Assembly: GCF_032854445.1 (NCBI RefSeq)
Contig: NC_088295.1
Coordinates: 23,423,385 to 23,487,384, forward strand
DNA: 64,000 nt
Origin: Liolophura sinensis
Taxonomy: Eukaryota > Mollusca > Polyplacophora > Chitonida > Chitonidae
Reading direction: 5' to 3'
This document shows positions 24,001 to 36,140 of this stretch, piece by piece. A model generated the notes under the pieces. That model had not been told where the DNA came from. It worked only from the letters and a program-made list of their open reading frames with translations, and made no database searches. The translations under genes and the position numbers were made by a program. How positions within the stretch are numbered: the first letter of the stretch is position 1; every line of letters begins with the position of its first letter.

Positions 24001-27000
24001 TAACTTTCCTGGATCACTTTCCCTTCTGTGGGCTCCTTGGGGACCAGATTGCTGTTGTCTGTAGTTAGATCTGGGCTGTTCTGTGGTGGACCTGTTGGAT
24101 TGCTGCCACCTGGACTGCCTGTTGCTCTGTTCAGAACTAAGGTTACTCCATCTAGACCTGCCGGGACTGCGGCTTTCTCGCCGAGATGTTTTGCTTTCTC
24201 CTTTGGAGAACCTGTTCTTGTTCTCAATACGACCTCTATTGCCACTGCGTTCTGACGGTTTGAAAGTATTACTTTTTGAGCTGTCTTTGTTCCCAAGGGG
24301 AGAGTGGGAATGTTTCACTGGGGTGCTTGTCTTTGGATTTAGTCGTTTCTCAACCTTTTTCTCTGGAGGAGGGGAGTCATCATCTAAATTTATCACCTCT
24401 TTGGTTTTCTGTGCAATGTTTGTGGACTTTTTGGTTGCATGCTGACTTTTCTGCTCAATTTTTGTAGTACTCTGTGGTGCTGGCTTACCCATTTTTGTTG
24501 CCTGTTGACTTTTTGGCATTGCCTGCTGACCTGTGGGCTGTGTTGCCTGTGGGCTCTTTGGTGTATTGTTGCCTTTCTGTTTTGCCTTGTGGCTCTTCTG
24601 TGTGGTCTTGCTGCCTTTTTGTGTGACCTGGGTGCTCCTTTGTGAAGTGCTGCTTTTCTGTGGCTCTATGTTACTTTTCTGTGTGTTTGTGTTACTTCTC
24701 TTTACAGATGCAGCACTCTTCTGTTGGGGTTGGTCATTTCCTTTGGTTTCCTTTTCAATGTAAGGCTTTGCTTTACTTGCAGAAGGGTTTTCTGTGTCTA
24801 CATTGCCTTTGTCAGATTGCGGGCTTTTCCTGGGTTTTAATATCAATTAGCACAACATCATCTTCATCGCCAATTTTCAATGACCTCATCTGAAAATTGA
24901 GTAGAAAAATCATGTGTTAGTTTTATTTTAGAAAAACCACACCCACACAGAAGTTCACTATTTATGCAGAGGGCAAGGAGATGTTGATTAAGTACAGCCT
25001 GTGTAGCACTACGTGATGTGACCAGCAGTAAGACAAAAAAGCTGTCACGAAATATGAGCAAATAACACTACAAAGGCTACGTGTGAGGAAGTCCTGAAAC
25101 ATTTACACAGAAAACACTGACCTGTGTCTGGTTTCTGACCCTGGTTACTAATGACGTGCAGTTTGAGAACTTTGCCTCCAATCACAGGCCTGTATACTTC
25201 ATGGTGCTTCACGAAAGCGTCAGCAAACTTTTTGGACACTTCCAATATTGCATATCTAAAACACAATAGCTGCAGTAAACATACTGAATATAACAGCAGG
25301 TTTATTAGTTATACACATATACAAGGTCATATTTAGCTGGCTGACAAAATTCTAGAACCTGTTTGCAGATTATGTGATGTTCAAGTGCTCTTAACAAAAA
25401 CACAGACAACATATCCAGCAGGGCACATTCAAGTAGTTTAAAGTATTTAATATTGTTCTGGCAAAATGCAGTTCGGGATCATACTGAACATCAAGTCGAT
25501 CCTACTTTGTACATACATGTACATGTAGGTATCGGTAATCTTACTGTTATGTCTGAAATAATGTCTGAAATAATGTTAGACATTTCCTAAAAGAGAACAG
25601 CGTGGATTTATCTGTTTTGGTATTGAGTAGTGTTTCTCATTACATGATTACATACATGTACCAAGATTTCAATACCCGAACTTCAGCCATTACACCTGCT
25701 GCGAATGATAATGAAATCAATCTGAAAAGTGAACTGCACACTGACAAGAGGTTAACCTGCTCTTTGTTACCCATCCATGTCTGAGTAGTAAGAGAATGAC
25801 TTCAGTCCTGATGATGAACATAAACATATCAAAAATCAACCACTTAAAAACCTTGACACTTTGAAGTTGTGTCAAAAAGAGAAACCATAAAAAAAAAATA
25901 AAAATCCTATATGATTGATCTTTACTACATATGCAAAATAACTTTTTGATTACAAAAAGTTACAATGCTTAGTACTGTGAATGTTGGTGTGTTATCAGGT
26001 CAAGCACTGCAGTCCGGCAAAAAACCTTCAAACAGAACATGGCAGGAAAAATCAGCAGGAGCGTGACAAGACGAAAAATAATCCTTTAACTCATTTCACT
26101 TGTGAAGGAAAACAGATCAGTGCCAAAAGCGTAGTGCCATGAAAATGTACTGAAATGTAGCTGAACTGCATTCCCTGCGGCCATTTCAAACCAGCACTGA
26201 CCTATGTCAAGTTTGAAACAAGTTGGAGAATAGCGATACAAGACTGCAGGGCAAGCTCCAAAGTGGTCATCTGCCACCAGAAGGCTAGAGAAGAAAGTAC
26301 CAAATTATATGATGGAATCTATAAGCATAAAAAGATTATGACTTTTTCCATTTAAATGGTACGTAAGTTTTGAAATAATTTCAGAAGTACATTTTGGAGT
26401 CCAGGAAGCAAGAGATCATTAGTAATAAAGACGGCGTTCAAAGAATTTGGCAGATGTATATTTGAAGGATATGTGTGTTATTGCAAATGCCTATTGACTT
26501 TACTAATAGGATTTTCTCTATTACAGACCAAAGCTTGGACAACCTTTTAACACCGGAAACAAAGTATCGGCTTGTTGATTACGCATACATGTAGTCAAAT
26601 CAATGACGTCCACTGTAGTTTGAAGAAACTACATGTAGGACCTTATCCTTCTGCAATGTTTGAGAGTGACTGGAACAAATTAAGAAACATTTGCTGTCAA
26701 ATTAGAGGTTTTGGCAAGTAATCGTCAAACCAAATCCTTGCAGAGCTTGCCAAATGACATCTAGCTCATACAAAGAGAGCAGCACTATCACTGTGCATAT
26801 GTAATATGGCTGAACATGCTTGAAGGTGCAATATAAAGAAGGAATGACAACAGCAAACACCATTGCCAATAATGTGGAGTCCTCACTTATTATACAAAGA
26901 AGTTGAAGTGTGTCTGAAAATTGCAGTTGCAGTCAGATACACATGTACAGCTGTATTGAAGTCAGCGTGAAAGTAGTTCGGCGAAAGCTGCACATATAGT

Positions 27001-30000
27001 TTGTGTGGACTGATTTCTTTGACTGTTGTTATTACACCATGCTCAAGATCTTTTCACTTATATGATGGTGATCAGTCTTGTTGGTAGAGGAAACAGGAGT
27101 GCCCGAGGTAAACCACCACCTCGGGCACTTTACTCACAAACTTTCCCACGTGTATGGATGCTTGGGGCTTAACATCGCACTTAACAAATTATTTCCCACG
27201 TGTTATGAGCCGATAGCACACCATATTGGTGGGGGACAAGTGGTCTTCATTGAACATCAGGCTGCGCCACCATGAGAGCTGTTGATTACTTATTATCACC
27301 CAGACACCACAAACCACGACAGGGAGTCAATCCTTATATCACCACCCCAGGATCCAGACTGAACCCACATCTTGTATGTCTTCGTGGTACTAAAGTGAAG
27401 CCGTGAGCAGAGTTAACAGCTGGCCAGAGGCCAGAAACAAAAAAGAGAAGAATGTACACCAATCGACCTAAAACCTAAGCTCACCAAACTGCATTGGAGA
27501 AGCATCAAAGAATAAAATTTTGGTAATATTAAATTACTTACCACAAATACTTACCTTTTTTGTATACACATGAATAAGGAGGCAAATGGATACTGGAATG
27601 CTGGGTTATTCATCATAAGGAAGTCTCATTTCACAGGTAAGGATTTAGCTGTTCATAAGGTACTGGTTTAATCAAGTTTCAACACGCATCCTCTGAAAAT
27701 AATCTTTGAAGGAAACTTTATCTTTGTCATTACCCTTGTGATTTTCCATCTTTAAGTGTTGGAAACTGAATATTCCTTGCCGCCGGGAACAGCATCTTCA
27801 TAATACCTGGGCGTGTATCTGAGGGAATGTTGTTAACAAACACCGACGCCAACTCCAATTCCTCACCTACTGAACAAAGAGAGTCTGCTAGTTAGAGGAA
27901 AGTGAGGACTACATACTAGTGTCTTGGACACAGTGACACATGGGGGTGTGGACTTTAGCTATCAAAAGAGACTCGTGAGAACATGCCTCCATCAACATTA
28001 GCACTGAGTGCAAAGCAGGCTGGCACAGCATTAGTCCCATCCAACAACACAACAGATAGCTGTTGACAGCCATGTCAACAACATTGTGAAATTCTGGCTG
28101 GTAAATGCTGACACCTCTCACAGAAGGGCTGGACTACATGTATGCACATGTGTGCAAAATTAGTTGAAATGTGTAACAGGGCAAAGCCACAAATCCCAAG
28201 CAAGGAGTCACAACAGTAGAGATATATCACATGATACAGTTTGCAAAAAAACCTTAGATTTCCATAGGTTTACTGGTAATGTGCAACAGTAGTTCCAGTA
28301 TGTCAAAAAAAAGGCAAATGTGTGTCATCTTGGAATGGCCCATGCTTAAAGACGTCCACATCAAGATAGAATGTCAAAAATCTGACCATCCAACGGATAG
28401 AATGACTGACCTATAGAATTGATTAGCTGCAGCTAAAAATTGGAAACAGCCTATCCCAACAATGACAGGATAACAATACATCAGTGATGTAACAATATAC
28501 ATGTAAACTTTGTAAAGCATATGTTTTTAGATAATTTCCTGAGCTGAAAATGTTTGCAGACTGTGTGAAAATAAATGTTTTTGATGTCTCCTTTAGCAGC
28601 AACTTGATACACTGGGTTTTAAAACAATGTTAAAAACAGCATATCCCAGGAGCACTCATCATACAAACTGTGTGCATGTTTGATTAGCCTGCACAGTTGG
28701 ATGGGTGGCCTTCTCAGAGGTTGAGCAGCTGACGCTTTATTAGTGGGTTTAGACCAAGCAGTAGCAGCACAGAAGGTCGAACACACAAATGTGTGATTCT
28801 CAAATCATCTCATGATAGAATATCCCCACCAAACTTGAAAGATTGCCTCCAGCCTCCTGTAAATAAATGCTCATGCAAAAGCATTGAAAGAAAAACAAGG
28901 GATTCATTTACCAGATGGATTAACACAAAATGTAAAGGGGTTAACCAAATGGAATAAGAGATTCAGAGGAAAAGTTAACTATATTCTGTGTAGACTAAAT
29001 AATACTTCTTTCTCACAATGGTACGTAGTGAGTAAGAGATGGGGTTAAAAAAGCAGGGAGTAAGTGAGACAAGGAAACATTTATGCTACGGGAAACAGGC
29101 AGTTATTCATGTATCCCAATGACAATTCCAGTGAATCTGAAATGGTGAAACATTGTTTCGCTATGTAAAAAGCTTTTCAGCACAAAAACAGTAATGATAT
29201 ACCATGGGCAACTGAATATATGGCCTCACTATGAAAACAATGACTACCAGTATGACAAGATACTCAGGCAGGATAAGATTTATTGTGAAAACTCAATAGG
29301 TCTTCCGGCAATTTAAATGGAACCATTTGTTCTGTGTACAGAATATTGCCTCATACTGCAGTAGCAGTCACGGGAGAGTTACACTTATAGAAATCACAAG
29401 GAATAAGCGAAGACATGAAGTCCAGTTGTCATATATGAAGTGTGCCAATGTGCCAAGCTTGAATCAGAGTATGGTATTTTAACAGCCATATATCCTGCCA
29501 GTATTGGTAAGAGGTGCACACTTCCAAAGAGGTTAAGACTAGAGCAGACGAAAGAGGAAACACAACATCCATTCTCCAAATTTTTGTTTAGCTGAATTTC
29601 CATCTCTGCTGCATAACTAACTCGGACATGACATTATATTTATAGCTCCTGGTGACTGGCCAAACAAATATGTTTGATTGGCATGAGAATGGCAAATTAC
29701 AGATGTCATATCTAGTGAATAGAAGTGTATCCTTACATTAGTATTGTGCAAACCTCTTCAGGCATTTCCTGTCTGTGGAATATGTTGATAGTGCATGTAT
29801 TTTATTTATTTCAGCATACTCCAGTATATGTGTCAGAAGATCTCACTACTGGTGCAGTTAGAAGAATGCTCAGAATGAGACAGGAAGATAGGAAGAAATG
29901 ACAGTCTTGAAACAGATCAGCAATCAAACAAGAAGATGTACAAGTATTGACCACTGTAATATCTTGACTTCATAGCCACAAAGACAGGAACTTATTAATC

Positions 30001-33000
30001 ACTTGAACACTTATTTGTTGGATTGTTGTTCAATACCATTTCCAACTTGAAGAATTTGTCAATCATACAAAGATGGTCAGTTTTATGGGTGGAGAAACTG
30101 GAGTGACTGGGATACACCATCAACCTTTGGCAAGATACTGACAAACTTGCAAACTTGCATGCCACCTTGATAGTGGTTTTGAACAACCAGAAGATAGTGC
30201 AAATGGCTCCACTTCCAAGCAGGTCAACTGCTTATTGTCACCAAGGTATCAGGTAAAACGAAAGCAGGGGGCTCTAGACATTTCCTCCCAGTGCCTGCTC
30301 CTCGTTATACATAAAATATTTAAGTTTTCAACTGGTATCAAACAATACAGGTAAAGCATTGTTCAAAAGCCAGCAGCTGACCAACGTGCACATTGTGAAC
30401 TCTGTTCTGATGGTAGGATCAACACACAGGCTGGAGAAAATGGAATAATACAATAATCCTGGACTACAGCAAAAGTTCCTGATAAAAACTATAAATACCA
30501 GACTGGTTCTTCAGCCTCAGTTATTTGTTGTTCCACAGGGTGATTGGCTCAAAATGTACATTACTCCTTATTTAGCTAAAAAAGGTAAAACTGTACATAA
30601 AAAAGCCAATTTGTTATGGCAAAACATACATTTATAATGCAACTCAGAAAGCCTAAATGTTCAAATAATGATATATATTTAATGAATGAAATTATTTTGA
30701 GATTTTTGTCTGGCTTTATATCTAATCGGTCTTAATGAGTTACCTGTAGCCTCTTCTGTCATCTTTTGTAGCACAGGGTTCTGCACACCTATGATATACA
30801 AAAAAAAAACCCGTACAAGTCATTAGAAATTTAGAAAATACAACTTATACAAAGATATAAAGCGATATTACAAAAACTTAGAACTACTAAAAACAGGGCA
30901 ATCGCTGTAGATCCCTGTGTGAGTGACATACTATGAGAAGCTTTTGAGATGTGGTAAATGTGGGCATCAAATTAGGAGTTTACAAGCACAGTACACATTA
31001 ACATGCCATACAGAGTTACTTTCCATCACTGTTTGTAATAAGCTAAACTTATTTACAAAGTACATCCCCAAGACCAGATGGAATGAAACTCTACAACCAC
31101 CTACCTGGCACAATCTCTGGCATTTGTTCAGCACTCAGAGCTCTATCATTAGACAGCTCAACCATGGATGTTGTGATAACATTGTCAAAATCTGTTTTGT
31201 TCAGCTGTAACTTTATAAACCTGGTAAATACAGACAACATGGAATAGAGCATTCTGGCAAGGTGGTACTCATGGTTATAATGTACACAACCAAACACAAT
31301 GAAATAATTTGGTACTAGTAGTGTTTGAGAACTGATCATTTATATATTATCTCAGCTCATCTCTATGTCAACAGAAATATAACACATCTTTTATTGGCAC
31401 TATTTTGATCTAATTTTAATCCTAGAACTGGTGATTCTCAATCTTTCCGACTCTGTCATTTCAAAATATATAATTCACTGTCACAAAGAAAGGCAAATTA
31501 TTGTGATCATTGCAGGAAAGTGGCGAGCCCGTGTCCAGTTACACACTGTGAATTAAGCCTGGCTTGATGTGTATGCTTTTATTTTGTTTCACTGTAGTTT
31601 GTTGAGTTGAAGATCAAAGGTATATATTGAGTGCTCAGTAATAATTTTTGGTTTGTCAACGTAAAAACTGATCAGTCAGATTTTCTGTTTAGGAGATGCT
31701 ATGGTTTTCTGACAGCTCTAACTGACAATGTAAGGCGGGTTTCTCATTACTATCACGTCATAAGACAGGTAGGATAATTTACATGTATAGTGGACATAAT
31801 GAGCAGATAAGATGGGGAACCCTGCACAGCTCACAAATAACCTTGTCCATAGCTGAAATACCTGCAAAAACACCTACTCTGGTTCATCCAAGCTTCTTGG
31901 CCGCTTTCATACATTTATCTTACCCTTTCTTTTCTTCATATCTGTGTCCCAGAAATGTCACTTCAACTGACCCAGTCTTCTTCAACAATGCATTCAGTTT
32001 TTCCTCTTTCAGATCTGATAAGTTGTGTAATGGTTGGACAAGGACTTGGTGTTGTGACTGTTTTTCTGGAATAAGAATAATCCCCTCATGAACTACAACT
32101 TGGTACATACAACAAGAGCTTGCGAGTGCTTTAAAATCAGATACTGTCAAGTACTTATTATTCGCTGGAATTTATTTTATGGATTTTTTCCAAAAATATG
32201 CTCGTGGGAATTAATTTTCGCGTACTTAAGAGAAAAACAAATCTTAAAATCATCCAAGATATAAAATGGCCGAAATTATTCAAGCACCACAAACACGTAT
32301 CATCACAGGTGGATTCAATCCTCCTGCGGGGTCGCTAATCCTCCTGGTCTGGATCAGAGATTAAAACAATGAGGGATGAATTATCACTACGTAAGAAGAT
32401 TACTTTCGCACCTACTGTCAGCAGAGATTTCACTTCATTATTACTACTACCTGTGGTATGTGATTCAATATTGGATATTTTTTTTTCACTGGAATTATTT
32501 TTCGCGGTAAACATTATTGACCGTGAAATCCGTGAAGATTAGTTCCATGCAAAAATTGAGTACTTCACAGTATGTGTGATTCACGATTGCTGGGGTGATT
32601 CAACTTTGCAGAATCTTTCTGTTAGTAAATCTTTGTCTCACCTGACTCTAGATGCAGTATCTTTCACATAGGCCATCGTAATTAAAGTTCATTCTATACT
32701 CCACTTGACTGTAGGTACACACCGTATCATGTTTTATGTCATACTCACCATCCTCATCTTCACGTTCTTTCCCCTCCATGACTGTCTGCAATGATAAGGA
32801 AGATGTCCCTGTTAATATACTGTAGAAACAAACTCAGGAATATGGCATAGTCAGTTCTTGAGATACCTACATGTACATTGTACATTGTACATGCATCAGC
32901 TGTACATGTACCTTCTAAAATGTACCAAGACATGCAAGCACCATAAAATTAATAAATTAATTCATTGGGTCAATAGTACTTGCTCAGTATGCAATGTTCT

Positions 33001-34176
33001 TGTGTACACAGATGTATACCAATATGCCAAGTATTTGGAATAAATCCAGGACTGGGCCCACTTAAAGTTAAAAGTGTGTAACTATCTTGGCAACGTAATA
33101 CCTATAGTGCTGGTTGCCATCGTAGTTACGTGCTCTTAACATTAAGAGGGCTTCGCGCAAGTGGGCCCTGGACCATAGCAAACTGGACATGGCATATCCT
33201 TAGATTAATCATAATAATACTTGCAACTCCTGGCATGTAATTGCATGTATCTGTATTAAAATTCTATATAAGTTGCATGTATGTAAGCTAGGTGTCTCAT
33301 GACCTACTAACAATTTTCCAGTCATGTCACGATGAGGAATAATTATATGCTGTGTCTTCTTGTGGCAGGCGAGTCCATTCTGCCACTGACGCCCCACTCA
33401 TTCACATTATACTGATACTGGGTTTCTGTGTTATCACCTCTCAGTGCCAAGAGGCGAAGTTCAACAAGTACCATTTTTAAAGTCTTTGGTATGACTCCAG
33501 CGAAGTTTGATCCCAGGTTTCCCGACTTCAAGGGGAACACTCTAACCATTAGGTCAATGACCCTGACATTTAAGTGCTAATTGTAAATCATTAGCCAGGT
33601 GTAACTTATATGTCTGTTAAATGACACAAATGCCATAAACTAAACCGATGTTTAACATATTCTACGTACCTGTAGGCTCTCTTTAGGTATTTCATCTGTC
33701 AGATCAATAAGGGCAACAGGAGCATTTGGTTTGCTGACTTTCTTCTTCACCAATACTTTACCCTTGGGCTTTGCTGCGACAGCTGAACCCTTGGCTACAA
33801 CCTTTTTCTTTCTGATCACAGCTTTCTGTTTCAGACTGGCCTTGTTTTCTTCCAACTTAATGACATCTGCTTCCAGCTCATTTTGCACTGATTTTAATGG
33901 TTCTGCATTTGTTGGCTCTGAAGAAGATCCAATACTTGGTTCTTTTACACTTTCCACAGCTGTTGAATCTGCTATTTCTGCATCGACTTGGTCTAAATGT
34001 TCCAACTGAACTGGTTCAGCTAACTCCATGTTTTCTGGATCTACCGACTCTGAATTTACTGCTTCAACTGACTCAGAGGTTACTGGTTCTGTGGGAGAAA
34101 CATTCATCTCTTCGAAGAGTCCACTTTCTTCTGGCTCTTGGTTTAAGCCTTCTGATTTTGTCATTTCACTGTCCAT
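18012..34176 (-). CDS. Gene B: large RRM/SR-rich RNA-binding protein, 14 coding exons, about 1,692 aa, with four apparent homopolymer frameshifts
   Basis: I do not recognise this gene by name. Exons: 33670-34176, 32749-32785, 31924-32065, 31105-31220, 30744-30788, 27734-27866, 25122-25255, 22847-24889, 22026-22567, 21700-21762, 20426-21228, 19804-20105, 19423-19545 and 18012-18104. Phases close if four extra bases in the 22847-24889 exon are discounted. Order: acidic then Lys-rich N terminus (1-169); RRM-like domain 1 (about 185-260); canonical RRM 2 (about 286-365, ASVFVNNIP as RNP2 and KSQGYAILEV as RNP1); a K/Q/S-rich stretch with an acidic SUMO-interaction-like VINLDDD; methionine/glycine repeats NMMGGQG; an SR region (RSRSP); a poly-Q region after DQLQQLETGNLSD; LMGQSQ repeats; and a C-terminal U2AF-like RRM 3 (about 1603-1692, ending LRLELAA). 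Inferred role: nuclear RNA binding or splicing scaffold. The first in-frame ATG was chosen as the start because a TAG lies upstream. Confidence 0.8.
21075..21155 (-). repeat. Poly-glutamine/leucine tract in gene B
   Basis: Mixed CAG/CAA codons with interspersed CTA/CTG and AAG encode a Q-rich run broken by L and K, directly after the conserved DQLQQLETG...LKK segment shared with gene D. The run is impure, so it is likely stable. Confidence 0.75.
21287..21363 (+). repeat. SINE family 1, short internally deleted copy
   Basis: TTTCCTCTCCAGCTGTACGT and GGAAGGTCTG are joined by an internal deletion to GAAACACCGATCAAATAAAC. It lies just upstream of gene B exon 11 within intron 10. Confidence 0.65.
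22847..24889 (-). other. Gene B exon 8 with three reading-frame switches plus one at its start
   Basis: Coding-like sequence continues through the whole exon but changes frame at 24874-24877 (AAAA on the coding strand), 24835-24838 (AAAA), 23960-23966 (CCCCAAA) and 23670-23673 (GGGG). Each is explained by one base too many. With four bases discounted the exon is 2,039 nt, which exactly satisfies the phase-1 entry and phase-0 exit required by its neighbours. The GGGG site sits in a repeat whose sister units have GGG. HGS, ARL16, gene D and gene E show no such breaks. Confidence 0.75.
23370..23690 (-). repeat. In-frame 21-bp repeats encoding NMMGGQG units in gene B
   Basis: Units of about 21 nt (AACATGATGGGTGGCCAAGG G) repeat through this stretch and encode Asn-Met-Met-Gly-Gly-Gln-Gly variants (NVMRGQG, NMMVGQG, NMVDIQG). 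This is a low-complexity, intrinsically disordered segment. Similar but looser LMGQSQ repeats occur at 19,960-20,105. Confidence 0.8.
25256..27733. other. Gene B intron 6: no exon seen
   Basis: A 2.5-kb AT-rich intron splits RRM 2 exactly after the glycine of RNP1. It contains the family 3 repeat at 26,990-27,400 and scattered TACATGTA words; nothing else is supported. Confidence 0.5.
26990..27400. repeat. Dispersed repeat family 3 copy in gene B intron
   Basis: The diagnostic block is a pattern like GGTGGAGAAAACAGAGTGCC followed by CACCGACC and ACTGACAAACTTTCCCAC; here GAGGAAACAGGAGTGCCCGA and CAAACTTTCCCACGTG are seen. Related, more decayed copies are at about 5940-6175, 17640-17790, 30060-30255, 40680-40890 and 41575-41690. 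Confidence 0.5.
27867..30743. other. Gene B intron 5: no exon seen
   Basis: A 2.9-kb AT-rich intron between the exon for residues 268-282 and RRM 2. It has one family 3 repeat at 30,060-30,255. No reading frame with convincing splice sites was found on either strand. Confidence 0.5.
30060..30255. repeat. Dispersed repeat family 3 copy in gene B intron
   Basis: GGGTGGAGAAACTGGAGTGA, ATACACCATCAACCTTTGGC and ATACTGACAAACTTGC follow the family order. Confidence 0.45.
33345..33562 (-). repeat. SINE family 2, second copy in gene B intron 1
   Basis: The reverse complement of its right end reads CCTAATGGTTAGAGTGTTCC followed by GGGATCAAAC, again tRNA-like. The body matches 35,020-35,300 (CATTATACTGATAC, AACAAGTACCATTTTTAAAG). 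Confidence 0.65.
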
Positions 34177-34700
34177 GTTGCCAGAGTTCAATACTGCTGT
34201 CTAGTGTCTTATCAAAGTTTGCATTCACATGACTTTCAAATTTACCACAAACAGCTGCAACAACAATAATCATACAATAAAAGTTAACAGTTCACATCAC
34301 ACACATATCATCCTTCCAAACAGAGCTGTCAAAACCTTTGTCAAAATATTGTTTCAAATGAACTTATCAAGCAAAAAAGTGCCTGTCGACAAAATGACAG
34401 TAAGTGTTTGAGTTGAGGTGAAACAAGAAAATAGGGTGGATAACTTAGCATTAGAAACTCTTTGGAAACTCTTAATCATTTTAAAAGGAGCGACTTCTGA
34501 CTAGAACTGTAGCATGCTGTTAGGCTTATCACAATATCTGCTGCACACAAGTTCTTGTCAGAATAATCAGACTACAAAAAACCCATGATGTGATATTATT
34601 ATAGCTTCAGTGCCCTGTAATATGTTAAATTTTAGAATCAGCAAAAATCACCATTTCACTTATTTAGCTTCATGTCATGATGCTCGCTGCTATGATTTTT

Positions 34701-34931
34701 TTTTGGATTGGTGTTTTATGCCGTACTTAAGAATATTTCACTTATACGACGGCGGCCAGCATTATGGTGGGTGGAAACCGGGCAGATCCCGGGGGAAACT
34801 CACGACTATTTACAAGTTGCTGACAGACCTTCCCACCTATGGCCGGAGTGGAGGCCAGCGTAAGCTGGATTTGAACTCACAGCGACCGCATTGGTGAGAG
34901 GCTCCTGGGTCATTACTCTGCACCCCTAGCT
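34701..34931 (-). repeat. SINE family 1, best full-length copy
   Basis: Read on the minus strand: a tRNA-derived head with B-box GTTCAAATCC, then CTGGCCTCCACTCCGGCC, GGTGGGAAGGTCTGTCAGCA, a core ending in GTATAAGTGAAATATTC, and AAAACACCAATCC before an A-rich tail. This copy shows the family structure most completely. It lies upstream of gene B. Confidence 0.8.
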
Positions 34932-34950
34932 GCTATGAATATATATATGT

Positions 34951-35310
34951 GCGCTGGGGGTTTAACGTTGTACTTAACAGTTTTCCACTCATATGACAAC
35001 AAAGATGCCTTAGGTGTATGTACACATACTGTGTCTTCCGGTGACAGGACGAGTCCATGCCACCAAAGTGCTGAATCCACTGAAGTGTCATGCTGAAGAT
35101 ACCAGACATGACACCCCACCCAGTCACATAGACATTATACTTATACCGGGCCAACCAGTCCCGTTTCCTAACCTTTCAGTGCTGAATGCCAAGTGAGGCA
35201 GCAACAAGTACGATTTTTAAAGTCTTTGGTATGGTCTGACCTGGATTTGATCCCAGGTCTTCCGACTTTGAGGCAGACGCTCCAACCATTAGACTTACAT
35301 AAATCAACTT
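34951..35310 (-). repeat. SINE family 2 (tRNA-derived head), long copy
   Basis: The reverse complement of the right end reads CTAATGGTTGGAGCGTCTGC and then GGGATCAAATCC, an A-box/B-box pair like a tRNA. The body shares GTACxATTTTTAAAGTCTTT and GGTATG with the second copy at 33345-33562. Confidence 0.65.
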
Positions 35311-35439
35311 TCGTTCAAGGTACAGGATGCATCAACTGTCAAAGTGACAAGATACCCTTGGCGATTCGTGAACTGTGAGAACAGTGTCCTGTTCAGTTCA
35401 GTGAGTGAGTGGGAGGTATTTCATTCCTAATGAGGTACA

Positions 35440-35640
35440 GTGGTGGTGTGCAGAAAACACGATTAGCTGGCGGGCTTCCCTGCATTTCTGCTTCACGCAG
35501 AATGCAGTTGTAGCGACGCCTGGCCTAAATTCAACGGTGCGGGGACGGTCTCCCCGCTTTGCGCCAGGTCGCACTTGCGACGATGGTACGTACGTTAGTT
35601 CAGTAACCACCTGAGCAGTTGCGGCTACCACCTTGGGCTA
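35440..35640. promoter_or_regulatory. CpG-dense, hairpin-rich patch, possible gene B promoter
   Basis: This is the most GC-rich stretch in its neighbourhood and contains GCGGGGACGGTCTCCCCGC, a 7-bp perfect stem with a 5-nt loop, inside a larger imperfect inverted repeat (GCGACGCCTGGC against GCGCCAGGTCGC). It lies 1.3-1.5 kb upstream of the gene B start codon. It could instead be a fragment of a mobile element. Confidence 0.3.
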
Positions 35641-36091
35641 ACCAGGCGGAGAAATGTTCAAAAGGAATTACCAAACGGTAATTTGTCACGGACAGAGGAC
35701 AGGGAAAGTGTTCAGGCTTTAAATTAATGCTCAATGTGACAACAAATTCGCAGATTATGACTGTCAGTGAGTGACCTAAGCCAGGAGAATTTTGATTCAC
35801 AACAACAACAACAACAAAGCAAGCGTCGATCGAATGGTTTTAGGCAGTTAGCTTTACTCGACTTTAGACAGATGGTATCGTTAGCATATTGTACTCTAAA
35901 TGTGTAACTCAGAATGAGTCCATAAAAACTATGGATAATCGGTTACTAACCCACGACAAACCTCTTGAAACTTCATCATTGTGATTTTGATCCACGCATG
36001 TATACTACATACAAAGCATGGGTTGATGTAAAACCCTAACCAGTGCAAGGACCGACTGAACTTTTTTTTTTTTTTACACCTTTCATTTTCA

Positions 36092-36140
36092 TTTATTTGA
36101 TTGGTCTTTCACACCGTACTCACCATTCATTTCATAGTGA
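36092..36140 (-). repeat. SINE family 1, 3' fragment
   Basis: Only the tail-proximal end is recognisable (TTTATTTGATTGGTCTTTCA followed by CACCGTACTCA on the plus strand). It lies next to a poly-T run at about 36061-36075. Confidence 0.45.

Noticed and set aside
24028-24893. Several plus-strand open frames rich in Leu, Cys and Phe opposite gene B exon 8
   Set aside because: They mirror the K/Q/S-rich coding strand; amino-acid composition is an antisense artefact and no splice sites or starts support them.
34701-34931. tRNA gene suggested by an A/B-box-like head
   Set aside because: No cloverleaf acceptor stem could be formed, and the sequence is the head of a multicopy SINE.
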